From Dermatemys mawii (Eukaryota; Chordata; Testudines; Dermatemydidae), in assembly GCA_007922305.1 (NCBI GenBank), contig ML677334.1, positions 61,234,858 through 61,298,857 of the forward strand: a stretch of 64,000 nucleotides of DNA. The letters are read 5' to 3'. The position numbers and the translations under genes were made by a program. The notes below the pieces were generated by a model. That model had not been told where the DNA came from, did no database searches, and was given only the letters and a program-made list of their open reading frames with translations. Each line of letters begins with the position of its first letter. Within the stretch, counting starts at the first letter, position 1. Below, one piece after another: positions 11,712-24,039 of the stretch.

Positions 11712-12902
11712 ACCTCCAACTTTATCAGGTATGTCATCTTGTGAAAACAAACTGTGTGTGATTTCTAAATTCCCAAGCTGTTAGATGCTTCTGGTGCAGT
11801 AGTGACTCTCTTTATCAAAGCTTCCTTCCTCTAAAGACCTAGTGTGCTCTTACACATTGAAAAGCACGTTCTTTTTTTCAGAAAGGGAAGTGCAATTTGA
11901 ACATGCATTTTCACGCCTACAATAAAATTGTGGGACCAAATCAGATGTAGTATCTGTATTTTCCAAATTAATTGGAGATCGAGGAGTTCATACAATTGAA
12001 CATCTGTTACAGTTGGTAGATTGTATAAGATGCACTTCATTGCTTTCTTCTTGTCTTGCAAAAAATTTCCAGCGGAATGCAAAGGGATGGTGATTTGCTC
12101 TTCACTGACAACTTTCAGATTTCTTTTGTTTTTGCTGGAGAAAAATTGGTTTGTATAACTGGTCATTCATCAGTTTGGTGCTCATAAAACTGAGGTGCTA
12201 CTGTAGCTAGAAATGCATGTTCTCAGATTTACTCCTGCAATACATTTTGTAAGCCCAGAAATAGGGGCACACATTTTTCAGGTGCAAATTGCACCCATAA
12301 ACAAAGGAACATGAAGCAACTGTCATAAATGAAAATAGTTGTTCTGAAGTAACAGATGTCTCTTGTCTCAAACATGGGGCCCCTCTAGCATTGAACGGGA
12401 AGAGCTCAAGCTTAATTAACATGTAAAGCGTGCTTTGACATACTATTGTGGAGGTTGCAATAAAAGTTAGAATTATATTGAATAAATAAATTAAAAGAAA
12501 AATGTTACAATTTGGAGTTGTACACATCACTTTCAGACCCTTGCTTTTCCCGCACAATAAATAAAAACACAATTATTGTTTCCTAGAAAAATATATAGCA
12601 ATCTTTACAAAATAAAGTATATGTACATAAATACCTTTACAAAGTACAGGCAAGATAATGGAGTGGCTAATGTAGGATTCAGTTAATAATAAAGAACTAA
12701 AGGATGATATGGTGATCAATGCTACTCGACAATGGCTTGTGGAAGGACCGTGATGGTAAGGCTTGTTCACGTGTCTCCAACCATCAGTTGTTGTCAGACA
12801 TCTGCTTCTTGCACTAGTTTTCCCCAAAAAGCCTTTTCTTTTGAAGAACTCTAAAAAGAAGGTATTGGTGGAATAGCCCATCCCCATCATTTTGTTAATC
12901 AA
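11708..12902. other. AT-rich DNA, no gene recognised
   Basis: No repeat or exon recognised. Open frames on the minus strand up to 121 codons have no domain. Confidence 0.45.
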
Positions 12903-12905
12903 TTA

Positions 12906-15452
12906 CACTGCTCTACAGCCAAAATGCTTCTGAAATAAATGTAGTCAAACTTTACTAATTCTGGGTCACTGAGAACGAAAATGATGCTTAAAATTGTTGA
13001 TTGGCTCTAGTTTTCAAGATATGCTATTGGGTCAGTATATACGACCCTTGACATGGGAATGGCGGAGGATAAGTGAATTATAAAGGGAAGGAATCTCAAT
13101 TTAAACCAGAAATGACTAAAATACATCTTTGACTGGATCTGTGAATAAATTTATGACTGGGTTTGGACAGTACTTGCTTTTTAGGCAAAACAATGAATGA
13201 TGCAATCTGAAACTGGTATTGCGTCATACATGATATGAATTGCATCATGTTATTCCTAGAAGTCATGGATGATGCAATGCAATAACGAAGCTTACATCAC
13301 TCTGCTGAACAAATTGCCCTATATCAGCTCTAGAAACCATACAGTGTCGTGCTCTCTTATTTGTCAGTGTTTGATTTTGCAAAGGGGCACATTTCTGTTT
13401 AGCCAAAGTGAGCAGAGATGCCTCGTACTTGTGTGAACAGTGCAGATAACTTCTGCTATGTTTGTGGTGAAGTGACTTTTGCATCACAAAAGCGCAGTAT
13501 AACCACTATGGTTAAGAAAGCCTATCACCTTTATTTTGGCTGCAAAATTGGAGATCAGGACAAGAGGTGGGCCCCACACATATGCTGCAACACTTGTGCA
13601 ACAAATCTTCACCAGTGGTTGAACAGGAAAAGGAAATCTATGCCTTTTGCAGTGCCAATGATTTGGAGAGAGCCAACAGATCATACCAGCAATTGTTACT
13701 TCTGCATGGTGCCTCCAGTTGGGAAAGGTGTGTCAAAGAAGAAAAAGTGGACTGTGCATTATCCAAACATTCCATCAGCTATACGCCCAATACCCCACGG
13801 AGAACGACTGACGGTTCCTGATGCACCAGAATCATTCTCACTGGAGTCAGACGAGGAAGAGGATGAAACTTCTGGTCCTGAACGATCCATGTCACAGGAC
13901 TTAAATTTTCTCCCACCCTCCTCCTCTGAACCACACCTCGTAACACGAGCTGAACTGAATGACCTTGTCAGGGATTTGGAACTACCCAAGAGTAAGGCAG
14001 AGTTGTTGGGCTCCAGACTACAGCAGTGGAATCTCCTGGCAGGTGATGTTAGGGTTTCCATGTTCCGTGACCGTCAAAAGGATCTTGTCCCATTCTTCTT
14101 CATGGAAGGTGATCTTGTAGCCTGCAACAACATCGATGGTGTGATGGCAGCCCTCAACATCGTTGATGATCCAGATGAATGGAGACTCTTCATTGATTCA
14201 TCGAAGACGAGTCTTAAAGCTGGTTTGCTCCATAATGGCAATGTTTTGCCATCAATTCCAGTTGGTCATGCAGTCCATATGAAGGAAACCTATGATAACA
14301 TGAAACAACTTTTGAGGTGCATAAACTATGACCAACATCAGTGGCAGCTTTGTGGCAATTTGAAGGTTGTTGCTCTCTTGCTTGGTCTGCAGACTGGATA
14401 CACAAAGTACTGCTGTTTTCTCTGCGAATGGGATAGTCGTGCAAGAGATTCCCACTACATGAAGAAAGATTGGCCACTCTGACAGTCATTGGAGCCTGGG
14501 AGGAAAAGTGTTCAGCATCCACCACTTGTTGAATCAAGGAAGATTTTGTTACCACCCTTACACATCAAGCTGGGTCTGATGAAGAACTTTGTCAAGGCCA
14601 TTGACAAAACACAAGCAGCTTTCAAGTACCTCCGTGGAAAATTTCCAAGGTTAAGTGAAGCTAAGATAAAGGAAGGTGTCTTTGTTGGTCCTCAGATTCA
14701 TGAACTTCTTCGAGATGATGCATTTCACCATGCACTGTGTGGCAAGGAAAAGACGGCATGGAAAGCCTTCCAGTCAGTGGCGATACATTTTGTCGGAAAC
14801 AACAAGGCAGACAACTACAGGTTGTTGGTGGAAAACCTCCTCAAGGCATACAAAAACCTTGGTTGCAACATGTCACTAAAGATACATTTTTTGCACTCTC
14901 ATCTAGATTTTTTTTCCACCGAACTGCGGAGCAGTGAGTGACGAGCACGGTGAGCGATTTCACCAGGACATTGCAACAATGGAGAAACGCTATCAGGGCA
15001 AATGGAGCCCATCAATGCTTGCAGACTATTGCTGGATAGTGACAAGAGATGCTCCATTTAATGAATACAAGAGACAAGCCAAGAAGCGCCAAGTAGACAC
15101 TGAATAGGACTAAACTATGTACATAATAGTTTTTTGCCTTTTGTTTCATAATACATTTTATTTATATAACCCTTTTGCTGATTTTTAAAGTGTTACATAA
15201 ACAGGACAGGTGAAATATTATCATGTAAAGCAACCATAAACACATGAAAAGACCTAGGTTTACAATTTATGATTAAAACTGTACTATCTACACAATATAC
15301 ATAGACATAAAATGTAAAAACTTAAATATCTTAGAAACAGTAGCCAATCAGTTGTTTTAATTGTCATATTTGAATTCAGCACATCAAAATACATAATAAA
15401 TATCACATTTTATCTCTGAAGCAGACGACTTCTAAAAAATTGTAGACCAGTG
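12906..15452 (+). mobile_element. complete CACTG-ended DNA transposon, 2547 bp
   Basis: The 5' end CACTGCTCTACA and the reverse complement of the 3' end CACTGGTCTACA match at 11 of 12 positions. TTA flanks both sides (12903-12905 and 15453-15455). The inverted repeat continues inward with gaps: TGCTTCTGAAATAAA pairs with TGCTTCAGAGATAAA, and about 53 bp around TTGATTGGCTCTAG (5', near 13000) pair with CTGATTGGCTACTG (3', near 15345) at roughly two thirds identity. CACTR ends with a 3-bp duplication are the hallmark of EnSpm/CACTA (CMC) elements, though TTA duplications also occur in PIF/Harbinger. One transposase-like gene fills the middle. The length, gene and both ends suggest a once autonomous, fairly young copy. 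Confidence 0.75.
13418..15107 (+). pseudogene. transposase-like gene of the CACTG-ended element, two lesions
   Basis: The first ATG (13418) opens a 354-codon frame beginning MPRTCVNSADNFCYVCG. The N-terminus has CxxC (CYVC), then a CC-x2-C group (ICCNTC), a WLNRKRKSMPFAVP stretch and a second CxxC (CYFC), suggesting a zinc-binding DNA-binding region in the first 100 residues. An acidic linker (ESDEEEDE) follows, then a conserved-looking core with LFIDSSKTSLKA, CGNLKVVALLLG and CFLCEWDSR. TGA at 14480-14482 stops the frame; reading on in the same frame continues the protein (LLPPLHIKLGLMKNFVKAID and HFLHSHLDFF) until a T-run at 14908-14915, where one extra T shifts the frame. The other frame then gives DEHGERFHQDIATMEKRYQG and ends at TAG 15105-15107. 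Proteins like this occur in many copies in turtles, hydra and insects, from recall. Asp in IDSS and the Glu region of HGER are candidate catalytic residues by inference only. The protein family name is not known to me. Confidence 0.75.
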
Positions 15453-15455
15453 TTA

Positions 15456-16732
15456 TGCCTAATTTCTGCCATACCAAATTTAGGTCCATTGATTTCCAGT
15501 CCCACACTTTTTTCTTTTTTTACCAGGCATGTTTTGAACACAGTTAGATCAATAGGCCTTTTCATTTGCACTACTTTTGTGCTTTTTCTCATCAACATTT
15601 GTTGATATAAGTTATTGTGACTTTTTATAAAGTTTAACTCACTTTTTGTAGTTGAGCTCACAATTGGCAGTAAATTATCACATGAGACCTAATAAGGATC
15701 TGACTGGTAGAAGTGCTGCAGAAACTCTAGCGTGTGCAGAATGTATCTACCTATGACAGGCCACTGAACACATCACCCTCTTCCTCCAGACTTCTTCTGT
15801 TGTCAGTTTAATGCCTTCATCCTGATCTTCAAAGCCAGCATCAGCTCAAGACCAGTTGTATCAATGACCATGTCAAGATCCATGATTTGAATAGACAGTT
15901 TTGCTTCCCTTGGACATGCAAAAAAAAACCCCACCCACCTCTGACGCATAGAGGAGCTGGAGAGGGGCCTATATACGGTGGCAACAGGCTCTACAGAAAA
16001 CTCCAGGACCGATGATGAAGTCCAAGGAACATACTGTGGTGTCAGTGAGGAGTTCCACTGAAAAAATCAAACATACGTTGATTGTAGTCCTTAAATTAAC
16101 AGTGGTAGTATTATGAATAGATTGACGTTGGTGTACATTGCAGATTGGAAAAATACAGAAAGGCAAGCTACCTGCTTTGGAGAGCTGTCAGTCTATTTCA
16201 GGCAATAAAAGTACATGAAAGAACAGTTCAAATGCAAGAACATATGGAGAAATTGCTACTGAGGAGATGAACATTCTTTGAACATTCCATGAAAGACTGT
16301 AATATCCACAAAGCTTCCATATGCCAGAGTGTTACAATACAGAAGAGCAAAGTTAAAATCTATTTATCTAATGTACATAATTAAGCTAATGAAAATGAAT
16401 AGTTATTAATTGAGAGTTTCCAAACATTTCATATTCTTTTCATTGTTTTAAGTAGGGAATAATTTAAAAACCTTTAACATTAACAAAGCTTTTTGTCTAT
16501 GGATCTAAAGTCTTCAGATCGCAAAAACTACTTTATAGCCCCTGCCCCAAATGGAAACCTGATTCCATGCTTCAATAAACAAACATAGCATATGTAAATA
16601 AAATATTAAATCAGCAGTACAGCAGGTAACACTTCAAAGTGAGCAGAGGACTAATGAATCAGTAGCCATAACAAGCAATCACAAGAGAATAGAAAACTGG
16701 AAGAGCAGGAGAAATTCACCGTATAGTTGGTA
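15456..16732. other. AT-rich DNA, no gene recognised
   Basis: No element ends, exon or RNA gene seen. A short A-run lies near 15921-15930. Confidence 0.45.
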
Positions 16733-16740
16733 CTGTAGAT

Positions 16741-17034
16741 CAGTGGCTCTCAACCTTTTCAGATTACAGTACCCCCTTCAGGAGTCTGATTTGTACCCCA
16801 AGTTTCCCTTTACTTGAATTACTTGCTTACAAAAATCAGACCGAAAAGTAGAAAAGTGTCACAGATCATTATTACTGAAAACTGCTTGCTTTTTCCTTTT
16901 GTCTGTATGAAATTTTAGTTTGTACGTACTTTGCTAGTGCTTTTTATGTAGCCTGTTTTAAAACTAAGTAAATATCTAGATGATTTGATGTACCCCCTGG
17001 AAGAGTTCGGCGTATCTCTGGTTGAGAACCACTG
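16741..17034. mobile_element. non-autonomous hAT element, 294 bp
   Basis: The ends CAGTGGCTCTCAACC and (reverse complement) CAGTGGTTCTCAACC form a 15-bp inverted repeat with one mismatch. The exact 8-bp duplication CTGTAGAT flanks it at 16733-16740 and 17035-17042. The internal text (GTACCCCCTTCAGGAGTCTG, GTGCTTTTTATGTAGCCTG) matches a family widespread in turtles and crocodilians. This copy is an internal-deletion derivative with no coding capacity. Confidence 0.92.
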
Positions 17035-17042
17035 CTGTAGAT

Positions 17043-18374
17043 AAACAGGGCTGCAGAATCAGACTTGCCTAGTCCTTACACCAAAAACTATATGGATTGT
17101 GATTGCACCCAGATCATGCAGAGGTGGCAAGGGAGGGCAGTATTTTCTTTATCTATTTAGTTTTATATATTTTAAATCTAATCAGTACAGAAGTTCTAGA
17201 CATCTTGACGATTCACTATAGCCACAATCCACCTAGGACTACAGAAAACACTCAGCAGTATAACACGTCACCCCAGAAAAATAAAGTCATTTGACATGCC
17301 AATATATCAAAGTAGCAAACTATACATCATACCACCTCACCAAAAACCCATTGTGTTCTCTTCTCTATCTTGCTTTGTGCACATGTGCAGGGCCTCTAGT
17401 TTTTGTACAGAGCTATTAAAGGCTCAGAATTATATTATCTTTTTTCAGGAAGTAGATGTGGGATATAGGGCATAAGGTACTATGAACCACATGCAAAGTG
17501 AAGAGGGTAGAGGATCTTTGAAATAACTGTACGTTGTATGTTTCATAGTATAAATAAATAGTGCTCAGTGCTCTGCAATGGAATACTGTACACCAAGTGT
17601 TATTCATCAATATCTCTTTTTCAAGCATCCCTGCTATGGTGATTTATAGAGTATATTTGGTGATCACATATGGGTTATTCCTTTGGGGCTGGTAAGATTG
17701 CTCTTGCAGCCAGCCTGACTCCTATTTAAAATTTACACCTCATTTGTGGAAAACAGCAGGACAGCACTAAGCGGAATAAGAGGTAGGAGATTGTATCATA
17801 CCTCCTGGCATCCCACTTCCACAACAACAACTGCATAGGAAAGCCATATTGGTATAATCCTTTTGCAGCATGCTATTTTTGAAAGCAAAAAGCTTGTTCA
17901 GTATTCGCATTTATAATGTAGAAATCAAAGTCGGATATGATTGTTTTGTTAGACTAAAGCTTACATTTTGTGTGTTGGGAAGATTTATCCTTTGGTAATC
18001 AGTGCAAGATTGCATTTAATAGGACTATCCTGTCACAGATGAGAGTTTCACTAGTGAAGTAAATTAAGGTAAAGGAAGAACTGCATGTTAAACTATAATA
18101 AATAGCTTTGTGCAATTTTGCATTCAATCAGAGTGATAGAGACAACCACAATGCAAGCACAGCATTAAAAATCCAGCATGCTCTGTGAACAGATCTTCTA
18201 ACAAATATAAAATATTAAATAGTAGTACATAAGCTGTCCACCAAAAACATGGCTATTCATATTGACTTTTTTTATATTACCTCTCCAAAAATCCTAACTG
18301 TATATCCTTCTGACTTGTGTATGACAAGTTAGAATTGGTGACACATTGTCTTCTCTCAGTTCTGAGGATGGAGG
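17043..18374. other. AT-rich DNA, no gene recognised
   Basis: No exon or repeat family recognised on either strand. Confidence 0.45.
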
Positions 18375-18515
18375 CTCTCATTCAGGAAAGCACCCCTACG
18401 CAGGATAGCATATGAGCCAATCCAACTAAATGGAATTTAAGCATGCACTTAAATGCTGTCCTGAATGAGTATGGAATTACACATGTACTCAGGTGCTTTT
18501 CTGCCCCAAGGCTGG
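18375..18515. repeat. palindromic sauropsid repeat, decayed
   Basis: CTCATTCAGGAAAGCACCCC at the left and CTCAGGTGCTTTTCTGCCCC at the right, with TTTAAGCATGCACTTAAATGC and CTGTCCTGAATGAG between, recall the widespread palindromic unit CATTCAGCAAAGCACTTAAGCA. It is self-complementary and non-coding. Confidence 0.5.
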
Positions 18516-20969
18516 AATTATGAAGCCAAAATTGGCCTACTGAAGAACATAAGGGAGTCTTAAGTGGTTTTTAGTCACAGGAGTCAGAGAAGATAACACA
18601 CTTAGAATGCTGTTGGGAAATGATAATTCAGAAAAGCTCCAGCTTCAGAGGGCAGCCATATTTAGAATATCTAAAACTGTTTGCTCGGAGAGATGCTATT
18701 TCCTCTTGCTAACAAAACTGCACCTAGTAGCTCAGTTTCAAAGTGCTCTGATTTCTCACGTTTAAACTTGTAAATGGAAACAACTAGCTGCAAGGTGGTG
18801 AGCAAAGCAAAAAAGATCTCCTATGAGACCGGAGAGTCATGTCATAGTATGTGTTTCAGTAGATGTCGGCTGCAACTGTAGACTGCATAATAATTACTAG
18901 CATGTTTATCTTGGCTCTGAGTCTTCATGGCTTTTAAACCTTGTGCAGAGTATATATAAAATACTATCAGTTCAGAAGAATAGCATTTTGCACCCAATTT
19001 ATAGAAGTATAACGAGTACACAGGATACAAGGAAGAGGAGAATCAAGCCCTCAGGCCAGATTCTGTAGTCTAGTTCAGCTATTCTCAGTTCAGGGCCATA
19101 GAAGGAAAGGGGTAAAGGTGGCTTAAAGCCTGGGGCAGGTCAGGGGCCAGCTTGACCCCTGCATAAATTAGGATACCTCAAAGGCTGCTCTACACTTACA
19201 TCAAGCTGCTCATGGCTCCAAGGAATTATTCTGGCCATGGGGAATAGAATTACTTAGCTCTGCTCCTTTGCCTCAGATGGAGAAAAGGATGATATAGAAT
19301 GATCCACTATGGCAGCTTTGCCACACAGGATTCACCTGCACCAGCAAGTGTCAAAATTTGCCAGGTTAATGACTACTTCTTGCCACCAATGCTAGATCTC
19401 AGTGGAGAATATGCACTGTTATGTCTAGAAGTCCTTCACGCTTGCTTGACTGGGTGTTTTTCTTTCAATTCCTCTATGTAATGAAGTAACAGAATGTACT
19501 GAAATAATGTTATACATAGAGCAAAGGCCGTGGAAGGTGAAAGCAGGTATTTTTGCTGAATGTATTGATTTTTCGTGTGAAAACTGAAAAAAATAGGATT
19601 TGTAACACTTGTTTTGAACACTTCTTCTAGTTCAACAATAGCTAAAATTTCCTTACAGGTGGATTGCAAATGAAAAGGATGTGGCTATGTGACCCCTTTT
19701 GGTGTTTGGAGATGTATACAAATGGTCAGAAAGGTAATGGAGAAGGGAAAAGGTTGTTTGTTTTATATTTAGCTTGGATTTTTACCTCAAAAATACCCGG
19801 AATGACAAATGTTGTCTCCCTTGCTTTTACTACATAACCCACAGGGAAATAGAGAACAAAAATGGGTGGTTTTTTAGACTGTAGTTGAAAGGTTAGAAAT
19901 TGATTCTTCAACAAAGAGATCCTTTTCCCGAGCTACCTGCAAGGCATTCAAATTAAATAATGTTAGCAAAAACAAACAAAACCCAATGTTTTTAAAATAA
20001 TCTGACTACTCATCCTTTCCTCTCAATTGCTTCAAATCCTGAATGGATGAGTTCGTATTCCTTCTACTTCCCTCGTTCATTTTTTGTAAAGTTAATCTGA
20101 ATTTCTAATGTAAAAATAAGTTAACTCGCTCCCTTCCCCCACAAAAAAAAAATCATCACTCAGGCATTTCTTATACATCAGACAGAAACAAAAAAGTCAA
20201 ACTAATTCCCCCCCCACCCCCCTTTGCTGATTAGCTACAGCTCAATTATAGATTAAAAGCTCCGCCTTTACCATCTGTCTCCCACTGCTATACCTTTGTT
20301 TTTCCTCTGCTATGCATGGCAGAACAGGACTTTTGCTTGTGTAAGAACTGCAGGATCAGATGTATTTGGAATGAAATTTCCTAAAAGTGAAAATAGTAGC
20401 TGATATCCAGAACCTCTCTAAATCCTTTCTCTCTTGCTGGTTATTTTAAAACCTGATTTTTTTCCCAATGTGTTTCTTGCATGTAGTAGGAAATAATGCT
20501 AAGGCCCCAAATTAGCATAGGGTACTGCATAGGTTCAGAATCACCACTGAAGTCAGTAGATGGAGTTTGTCACCTCAGTGTCTAAGACTTAGATTGAACA
20601 TTTAGGGTCAGCCCTGAGCAATGTGCAACATGTGCTGGCAGCTGCACTGCACTCGGAGGAACTCCTGGAAGGAATTGGATTTAGCCACACTTCCTTCCTG
20701 ATCCCCCACTTTCTCCAGTGAGGAAGAGGTAACTTGCTGCAGGTTTGAAAAGGCTACTGCTTGCTTCCCACCGCAAGCCCAGCCAGCAAGAAGGTGCAGA
20801 GCCATGGCTCCATCCACTCCCCATCCCCTCCCTGCTTACTTGATGACGGTGTAAACAGCACAGTTGCTGCACACTGCAGGGAACCCAAGGCCAAAATTCC
20901 TCTAGCCCTAATGCAGCTGCACCAAAGAATTGAGTCTTTACTCCCTCCGACTCTCCTGCATAGCCATGT
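18516..20969. other. no gene recognised
   Basis: AT-rich, with C-runs near 20207-20222. A GC-richer patch (about 20.60-20.96 kb) has short overlapping open frames but no domain. Bases 20620-20645 share TGTGCTGGCAGCTGCAC with 2999-3018, possibly a trace of a low-copy repeat. Confidence 0.4.
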
Positions 20970-21055
20970 TAGAGCAAGGCTTTTACACCTGTGTAACTCC
21001 ATTGCCTTCAGTGTGGTTAGTTCTGATGTGACTGAGATCAAGGTCTAGACCTTTA
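20970..21055. repeat. fragment of the palindromic sauropsid repeat
   Basis: TTTTACACCTGTGTAACTCC, ATTGCCTTCAGTGTGGTTAG and GTGACTGAGATCAAGGTC together match the ancient unit normally read as 'TTACACCAGTGTAACTCCATTGACTTCAATGG ... GTGTAACTGAGATCAGAATC'. Non-coding. Confidence 0.5.
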
Positions 21056-21245
21056 ATTATTTTTTTTCTTTAAATCGGCTAAGTGAACTGCTTTGCTGCT
21101 GTCCACTAATGTTGGATATTGTGTGTTTCTAGAGGCACCAGTACTTTACCTCCTAATGGCTCATAACATTGGTGGATATCAATGATCATGGATGCTGTGC
21201 TATGAGACAGTACTATGTGTGACTGGGTATAGAATGGACAAAAAT

Positions 21246-22637
21246 AGAGCTGTTTTGAAAATGGCACTTTTTTTCTGCAGAAAATGTTGACTTTTCAGTG
21301 AAAAGTTGAAATCCAAAAGCAAGCCCCCTCCCCCCACAAAAAAAAAAGTTTCAGGAGTGCTCCTAGAGCATTTCATGGAGGTTGTAGGTCAGGTGGCTCA
21401 TGTGCCAATCTCCTCTCTGAGCTGGGATACCTGGATGGACTCCCATCACTCATGATGCACCACGTTCTTTGCTCTTATTGAGACACCATGGAGTTTCGTA
21501 AGAGACATTGTCTGCCTGGGGAACCAGCTTGTACGCTGTGTGCTAACTCAGTGCTCTCACTTAAATCCCCACCTGTTTACACTGGTCGACCTCTGACTGA
21601 AAGACAGGCAGTTGCCTGAAGGTGTCAATTAACTGAGTAGAACTACAACTGAGGGGCTAATTGAGGGGGAAGCAAGCCCAAGAACAGGGATTATATAAAA
21701 CGACAGGAAGAAAGTGTTGTGGAAGAGCAGGCAGCCTGAAAGAAGGTAGAGTTTGGCAGGACTGGCTGCTGTTAGTACTGTTCCCTTCACTAGAGGCAAG
21801 TGGGGAAGCAAAATACACTATAGACCAGTTGCGGGGAACCTGCAGCCCATAAGGGTAATCTGCTGGCAGGCTGCCAGACCGTTTGTTTACATTTGCATGG
21901 CTGCCTGCAGCTCCCCATGGCCACAGTTCGCTGTTCCCAGCCAATGGGAGCTGTGGGAAGCGGCATAGGCTGCAAGGACGTGTTGGCTGCTGCTTCCCAC
22001 GACTCCCATTGGCCAGAAACAGAACTGCAGCCACGGGGAGTTGCAGGCAGCTGTGCAAATGTAAACACACTGTCTGGTAGCTCACCAGCAGATTACCCTG
22101 ATGGTCCACAGGTTGCCCACTACTGCTATAGGCTGTGGGCTGCTGAAAGAATATACTAAAACCCTGTGGTCATCGGCAGTGTTAGAACAATTTGCATAGT
22201 GCTGAGAGCCATTGAACCAAACCATAAACCCTGTATATGATGGAAAGCACTTCAAGCTAGGGGATTCGGTAATGTCCCAGCACCCGTGGTTCCAGCACCT
22301 AAGAGTTGGTAAAAGAAGACTTGGAATGGTTGTGGTCTGATTAAGGCATGAAACGATTCTCAGGGGAACACCCTATCACACCACCTCATTAAGGAGAATG
22401 CAGGTGTGGTGCTCCTGAACCACCTCTCCCATGAGCCACCGTGACAATATTTTTGATGGGAATGTTTTGGGTTTTCACTAGAAACTTTTGGTTTCTGATT
22501 GAAAACCAAAATCGCTTTGGTTTTCAGGTATGCAGTTTTCTGAGGGAAATGTCAAAATTTTCCATGGTAAGAAAAGATTTTTTTTCATTGACTTTTTTAA
22601 TCAAACAGTTTTTGACAGAAAATGTTTCACCAGCCCT
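21246..22637. mobile_element. fold-back DNA element, interrupted by other sequence
   Basis: The left end AGAGCTGTTTTGAAAATGGC and the right end ...GACAGAAAATGTTTCACCAGCCCT are inverted versions of one family rich in GAAAATTTTC-like blocks. Other copies lie at 25598 and 35860. The left arm runs through the CATGGAGGTTGTAGGTC centre to about 21500 and the right arm resumes near 22425 (CTCCCATGAGCCACC). About 0.9 kb of foreign DNA lies between, itself holding the hAT element at 21826. The intruding piece has a TATA-like box (TTATATAAAACGA, near 21691) and may be LTR-derived, but no ends were resolved. Confidence 0.5.
21826..22125. mobile_element. non-autonomous hAT element, 300 bp, long inverted repeats
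   Basis: It is almost wholly palindromic. GGTAATCTGCTGGCAGGCTG, TTGTTTACATTTGCATGGC and GCCTGCAGCTCCCC on the left pair with complementary blocks on the right (GGGAGTTGCAGGC, GTGCAAATGTAAACAC, CCAGCAGATTACC). The flanks CTATAGAC (21818-21825) and CTATAGGC (22126-22133) are an 8-bp duplication with one transition. The long arms are typical of this turtle family. A relative with the same layout is at 49265. Confidence 0.88.
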
Positions 22638-24039
22638 ACAATGGGTCATTATAATACCTAGATTGATATTCCTTTTTCTTAGTAAGCACTTCAGACACTG
22701 CATTTAATTCAATAGTAAGCAGAAAATGCTGCGTTTTTACTTTGGCTTTATTCAGGGAAACTCATTAATATTGTTGCCAACTCTTGTTTTATTGTGAGTC
22801 TTGCAATACTTGTAGTTTATTCTTAAAGCCCCAGCTTCTTTTCTCGGGTGGTTACATGAAAATCTCAACTTCATTTTTTAAAAAATTAAGTAGTTTTTCA
22901 TCTTCATGATTACAGAGAAGCTTAAAGACATGAATTCTAAAGGCTTACAAAAAAAGCAAATAAAGAACCCCAAACTAATTATTTTTAATATCACCTGATT
23001 TTGCAAGGTCAGGCCCATGATTTTTGAATACATGGGACTGGTAACACTGCATTAAAATGTGTAGGACTTTGAATGAAAACTAAGTAGGAGCAGCAGATTC
23101 AGCTCCATATAAAAGAGATAATTTTATTTAAAAGGAACAAACACAACTCTCTATTATACACTTCTGAAACTACCTTCTAAATCAAAATGTCTTACACAAA
23201 AATTTTAAACACAAGACACTTCATTTTCCTCTAATGGTGACAAAAGGGCAGAAATGATCTTGTTGTTAAGAAGCATAGAATAAATTCAGTGTTATCAAGT
23301 GGAAAAGCATGATGTGAATAAAGACTATGTGTACCAATAATCCCCACGTATCCATTCAGCCGACTAAGCTTTAACATCTATCTGTACATGAAGCTGAAAA
23401 ATAGAATTCCATCCGTTTAAACTCAATGTTCAAAATAATTTCTTTAAATTTTCCTTCCATGAAAAATGCACTGATTCACAGCTCCCTTTATGAGCCTATT
23501 ATACCTTACTAAGCTTCAAACTCCAAATTTTTAAAGTCCATCCTGAAAATACATTCATAGTTTTACTTTAAATAGATCTATTATCTAATTATTTTCATTT
23601 AGAAATGTTCCCTCATGCTTCATGCAAAATGTTTGCATTTACTAGTGGGATATAAGTGACATTTTTATTTAAATATAAATTATGCTTGAGATGCTGAGGG
23701 AAGCTGGAGTTTTCAAATTAATTATAGTGGTTCTGCAAGTATAAGGATTCACCAGTATATGTTTTGGAGGAATGGCAAGGGAGGAATGGCAAGGATAGAG
23801 TATAAATGAAAGGTGCATAAATGTTCTCATAGTGTGGACCACTTATTAATGGATTGGCTTAGGGACCACTTCTTCTGCCTTACATTAATGTACCAGCCAC
23901 CTTGCCTCTCATTTCTCATCATATAGAACTCCTATGACAACTACAGCAAGTACTTACATGGAAACTTATTAGGAAAGAATTAATGATCACACGTCATTTA
24001 GAAAATCTATATGCAGAAAATATTGGTGGCTGGTTGGAA
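22638..24039. other. AT-rich DNA, no gene recognised
   Basis: No exon or repeat family recognised. A short tandem GGAATGGCAAGG pair lies near 23769-23793. Confidence 0.45.

Noticed and set aside
11439..11712. Thr-His / Arg-Glu repeat peptides
   Set aside because: Translations of the CA/CG and GA microsatellites.
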